Below are positions 60,101-63,100 of a stretch of 64,000 nucleotides of DNA, one piece after another. The notes beneath the pieces were generated by a model. It was given only the letters and a program-made list of their open reading frames with translations, was not told the origin of the DNA and did not search any database. Location: contig OZ022503.1 of NCBI GenBank assembly GCA_963989385.1, positions 92,762,638 to 92,826,637 on the forward strand. The letters are read 5' to 3'. The position numbers and the translations under genes are program-made. The first letter of the stretch is position 1. The number at the start of each line of letters is the position of its first letter. This DNA comes from Ctena decussata (taxonomy: Eukaryota > Mollusca > Bivalvia > Lucinida > Lucinidae).

Positions 60101-63100
60101 CATCAAACTTAAACAAAAAACAGGGACAGAAGTGTCAAAGCAAACAGTGCTGATTGGCAGGTCATAAAATGAGCCCTGACACAAGAAAACCAACAAAGTG
60201 GTTGTGCGCCCAGTGAAGACTCAGATCAGCCTGGGCATTTGCTCTGTGTAATCAGAGTCTTAGCTTTTGGCATGGAGGTAGCTTAGACCCTTAGCTACAC
60301 ATTAGCCGCACAGCAAAGACTCTGATCAGACTGGGCTGATGCCCAGGCTGATCTGAGTCTTTGCTGGGTGGGCATGCCAATATGTTGCTTTTGTTGTGTC
60401 ATGGCTAAAATGTTTTGTCAAGAACTAGATTTCATTTCACATGCAATTAGGAGAAAGCATGACACAAGTGTTGCTTCAAAAGCAGCAGCGGCATTGCAAC
60501 GTAAACTTTTGAGTTTTCTGGTAAGGCTCCATTTGACAATTCGCAGACATGGGAAACACAGGATATGGCAGGATTATAATCTTGAAATGCTACATGTCAG
60601 TAATGCATTAGAGTATTTGTACCAGGTATAAAATATCTTGTTTGAATATTAATTGCCTTTTACATAATTCGGGTAAAAAACTCTTAAAGTTAAATAAAAA
60701 TCTTAAAGCGTTCCTTCAAGAGCAGAGTACATACTCAAAAGAAGGAACATGGGCCATACATGTACTTCGAAATTTCGGCTATTCCAGCCTCATTAGTGAC
60801 CCTGATGATACCTGGTTTTCATTTATGTTGATGATTTTAGTGTATTATATCTGATTTGCAGAGGAAACATGCTTTACGAGCATATAGTCAAGCCTTGCAG
60901 ATTTACAAAGGAAAAAACTGGTCCTTAGCTGAGGTAAGCTTACCTTCCGGGTCTTTTGTGGAAATGCATACTATACTGGTACCCTCGAATTCCGGTGTAT
61001 TTAAAATTCAACAGCTTAGAAATATTTTTCTGAAATTTTAACATGTAACAATTTTTGGGTATAACCAATCTAACTTTTATACTTCCAAATAATAATACAA
61101 CAGTGGTTCTCCGGGCTGGCTCAGGGATAAATATTCAGTTCAAAGTAGGTCAGGTCAGAGTTCAAAACGTACATAGATTTCCCCTCAAATTTCGGTGTAT
61201 ATGTAAACATTGATAAAAGCAAAAATGTCTGGGATTATTTGGCAGTCTGACACTGATAAACAAATTGGGATAGAAGTCATCTACAGAAAAGAGGAGTTGG
61301 ATTTTGACAATAAAGAAGAGACTTGGTCAGGAAATTTACCTTTATCCATTATCTATTAGAAAAAAGGGTATTTTTGTGAAATTTCATTTGAAGATACATG
61401 ATCATAATCATTTTGATGCAGCAATATTAGTTTCTGGTATGTATATACATATTCTTGGATAGAAGTATAAACATCATTTTTAGAAAAATCTTATGCATGG
61501 TTAGGATAAATTGTCAGTGGAACAATCTAATATAACACCGGAATGAAAATGGCGGGAAATTGTGGGACTACGTTTCACCTTATTACAACTAAATTAGGGA
61601 GTCACGTGACTTAGAAATGTCATTTCTGACGTCATTAAATATTGTCTGCAGACAAACAGACTGTTATGCAGGTAGAATTTCCTTTCTTTGGCCTATTCAT
61701 TTGGAATTTTATGACATTTTATGCTGAAAAAGATGAATGAAAAATTTGAACCCCAACAACTAATAAGCTGCTGATTTCTATAAATGGCACCTGAAACAGA
61801 TTATCCGGCCTAATTTTTAGCTGTAGTAAGTGGTGACCTACTTCAACTAAAATAGTTGACCAAAGCTTCTCGTAAGCTGAGAAATTACGAGATGTAAACA
61901 TTGCACCGAATTTCGAGTTGCACCGGAATTCAAGTGTATTGCCATATATGTTTTTACTACATTTACCTGTTTGGTTTAAATCATTTAGTGAAAGTTTACT
62001 TTCATCTATATGTATTTTCCAATGTAAAGGATAAAGATTGCTATAAACAAGTGAGATATTTTTCCTAAAAGTAATAAATACATAGATCAGCGGATGAAGC
62101 AATTATGTGTCTTCTATTCACTTTCGATGCTTTTGTTTTCTCTTACATCTATAATGTAAAGTGATTGTTGCATGAGCCGGGTCACTCAAAAATAGGGAAG
62201 ACTCAAAACAGTTTGTGACTCTCTTTAGTAAAGCTTGGGCCTTCATTTTGTGCCTGGATATTCCTAAGGGTCTATATATTTTTTTCAGTATCAAATGGCT
62301 CTGATGAGAATGGAGATATACATGCTGGTCAGAGCCTCGCTGTTTGCATATATCATAAGCACTTATTTTCCATGTCACAGCTCATAAAGCAGATATTTTT
62401 ATACAAAGCAATCTGTTCTGTATTAAATGGAATAAATAGAATTTACAAGGGAAAAAACTGGTCAGTTTACAGTTGCCAGCATATCTTTTAGATAGGCTGA
62501 AAGTGAATCTGTAGTGTGTATACTTATACAGTAACCAGTATGTGTTTCAGGATCCTTCGTTACACAATTGGAGGTCCATAGAAAAGCATAGCATTGTAAG
62601 TGAATAGCACTATTTTCTAATTAAACTACAAATGAATATTCAGCGAATGAGCATTAAATGCTCATTTGCTTTATATTTATTTGTAGTTTAATTCAGTGGG
62701 AGCCATCACATGATAGCATTTTTATAATGAGTAGCATTATAATGAGACTCTGACATATGTATATTATAGGATCACATCAACTTCACAATTGGTCGACAGT
62801 CTCACAACCTGAAACAGTTAGAGAACGCTACAGCAGCCTTCAAGCATCTACTGACAGAGAACAGCAAGCAGACAGCGACACAACAGAACGCCTTCCTCAG
62901 AGAATACCTCTTTGTTTATAGGGTAAGGTCCTAGACTCAACTTTTGTGGCTCTTCCTTGGAACAGCCATGCTGAGGGGGGGGGGGGAGGGGGAGGGGGGG
63001 TGTTCTTAGGACTTCATTAACAAAGGGGCAATTCAGATTGAATTCAATTTGTTATAGAATTTCAACAAAACCCACCTTTTCAGAATATCTGATACTTGGA

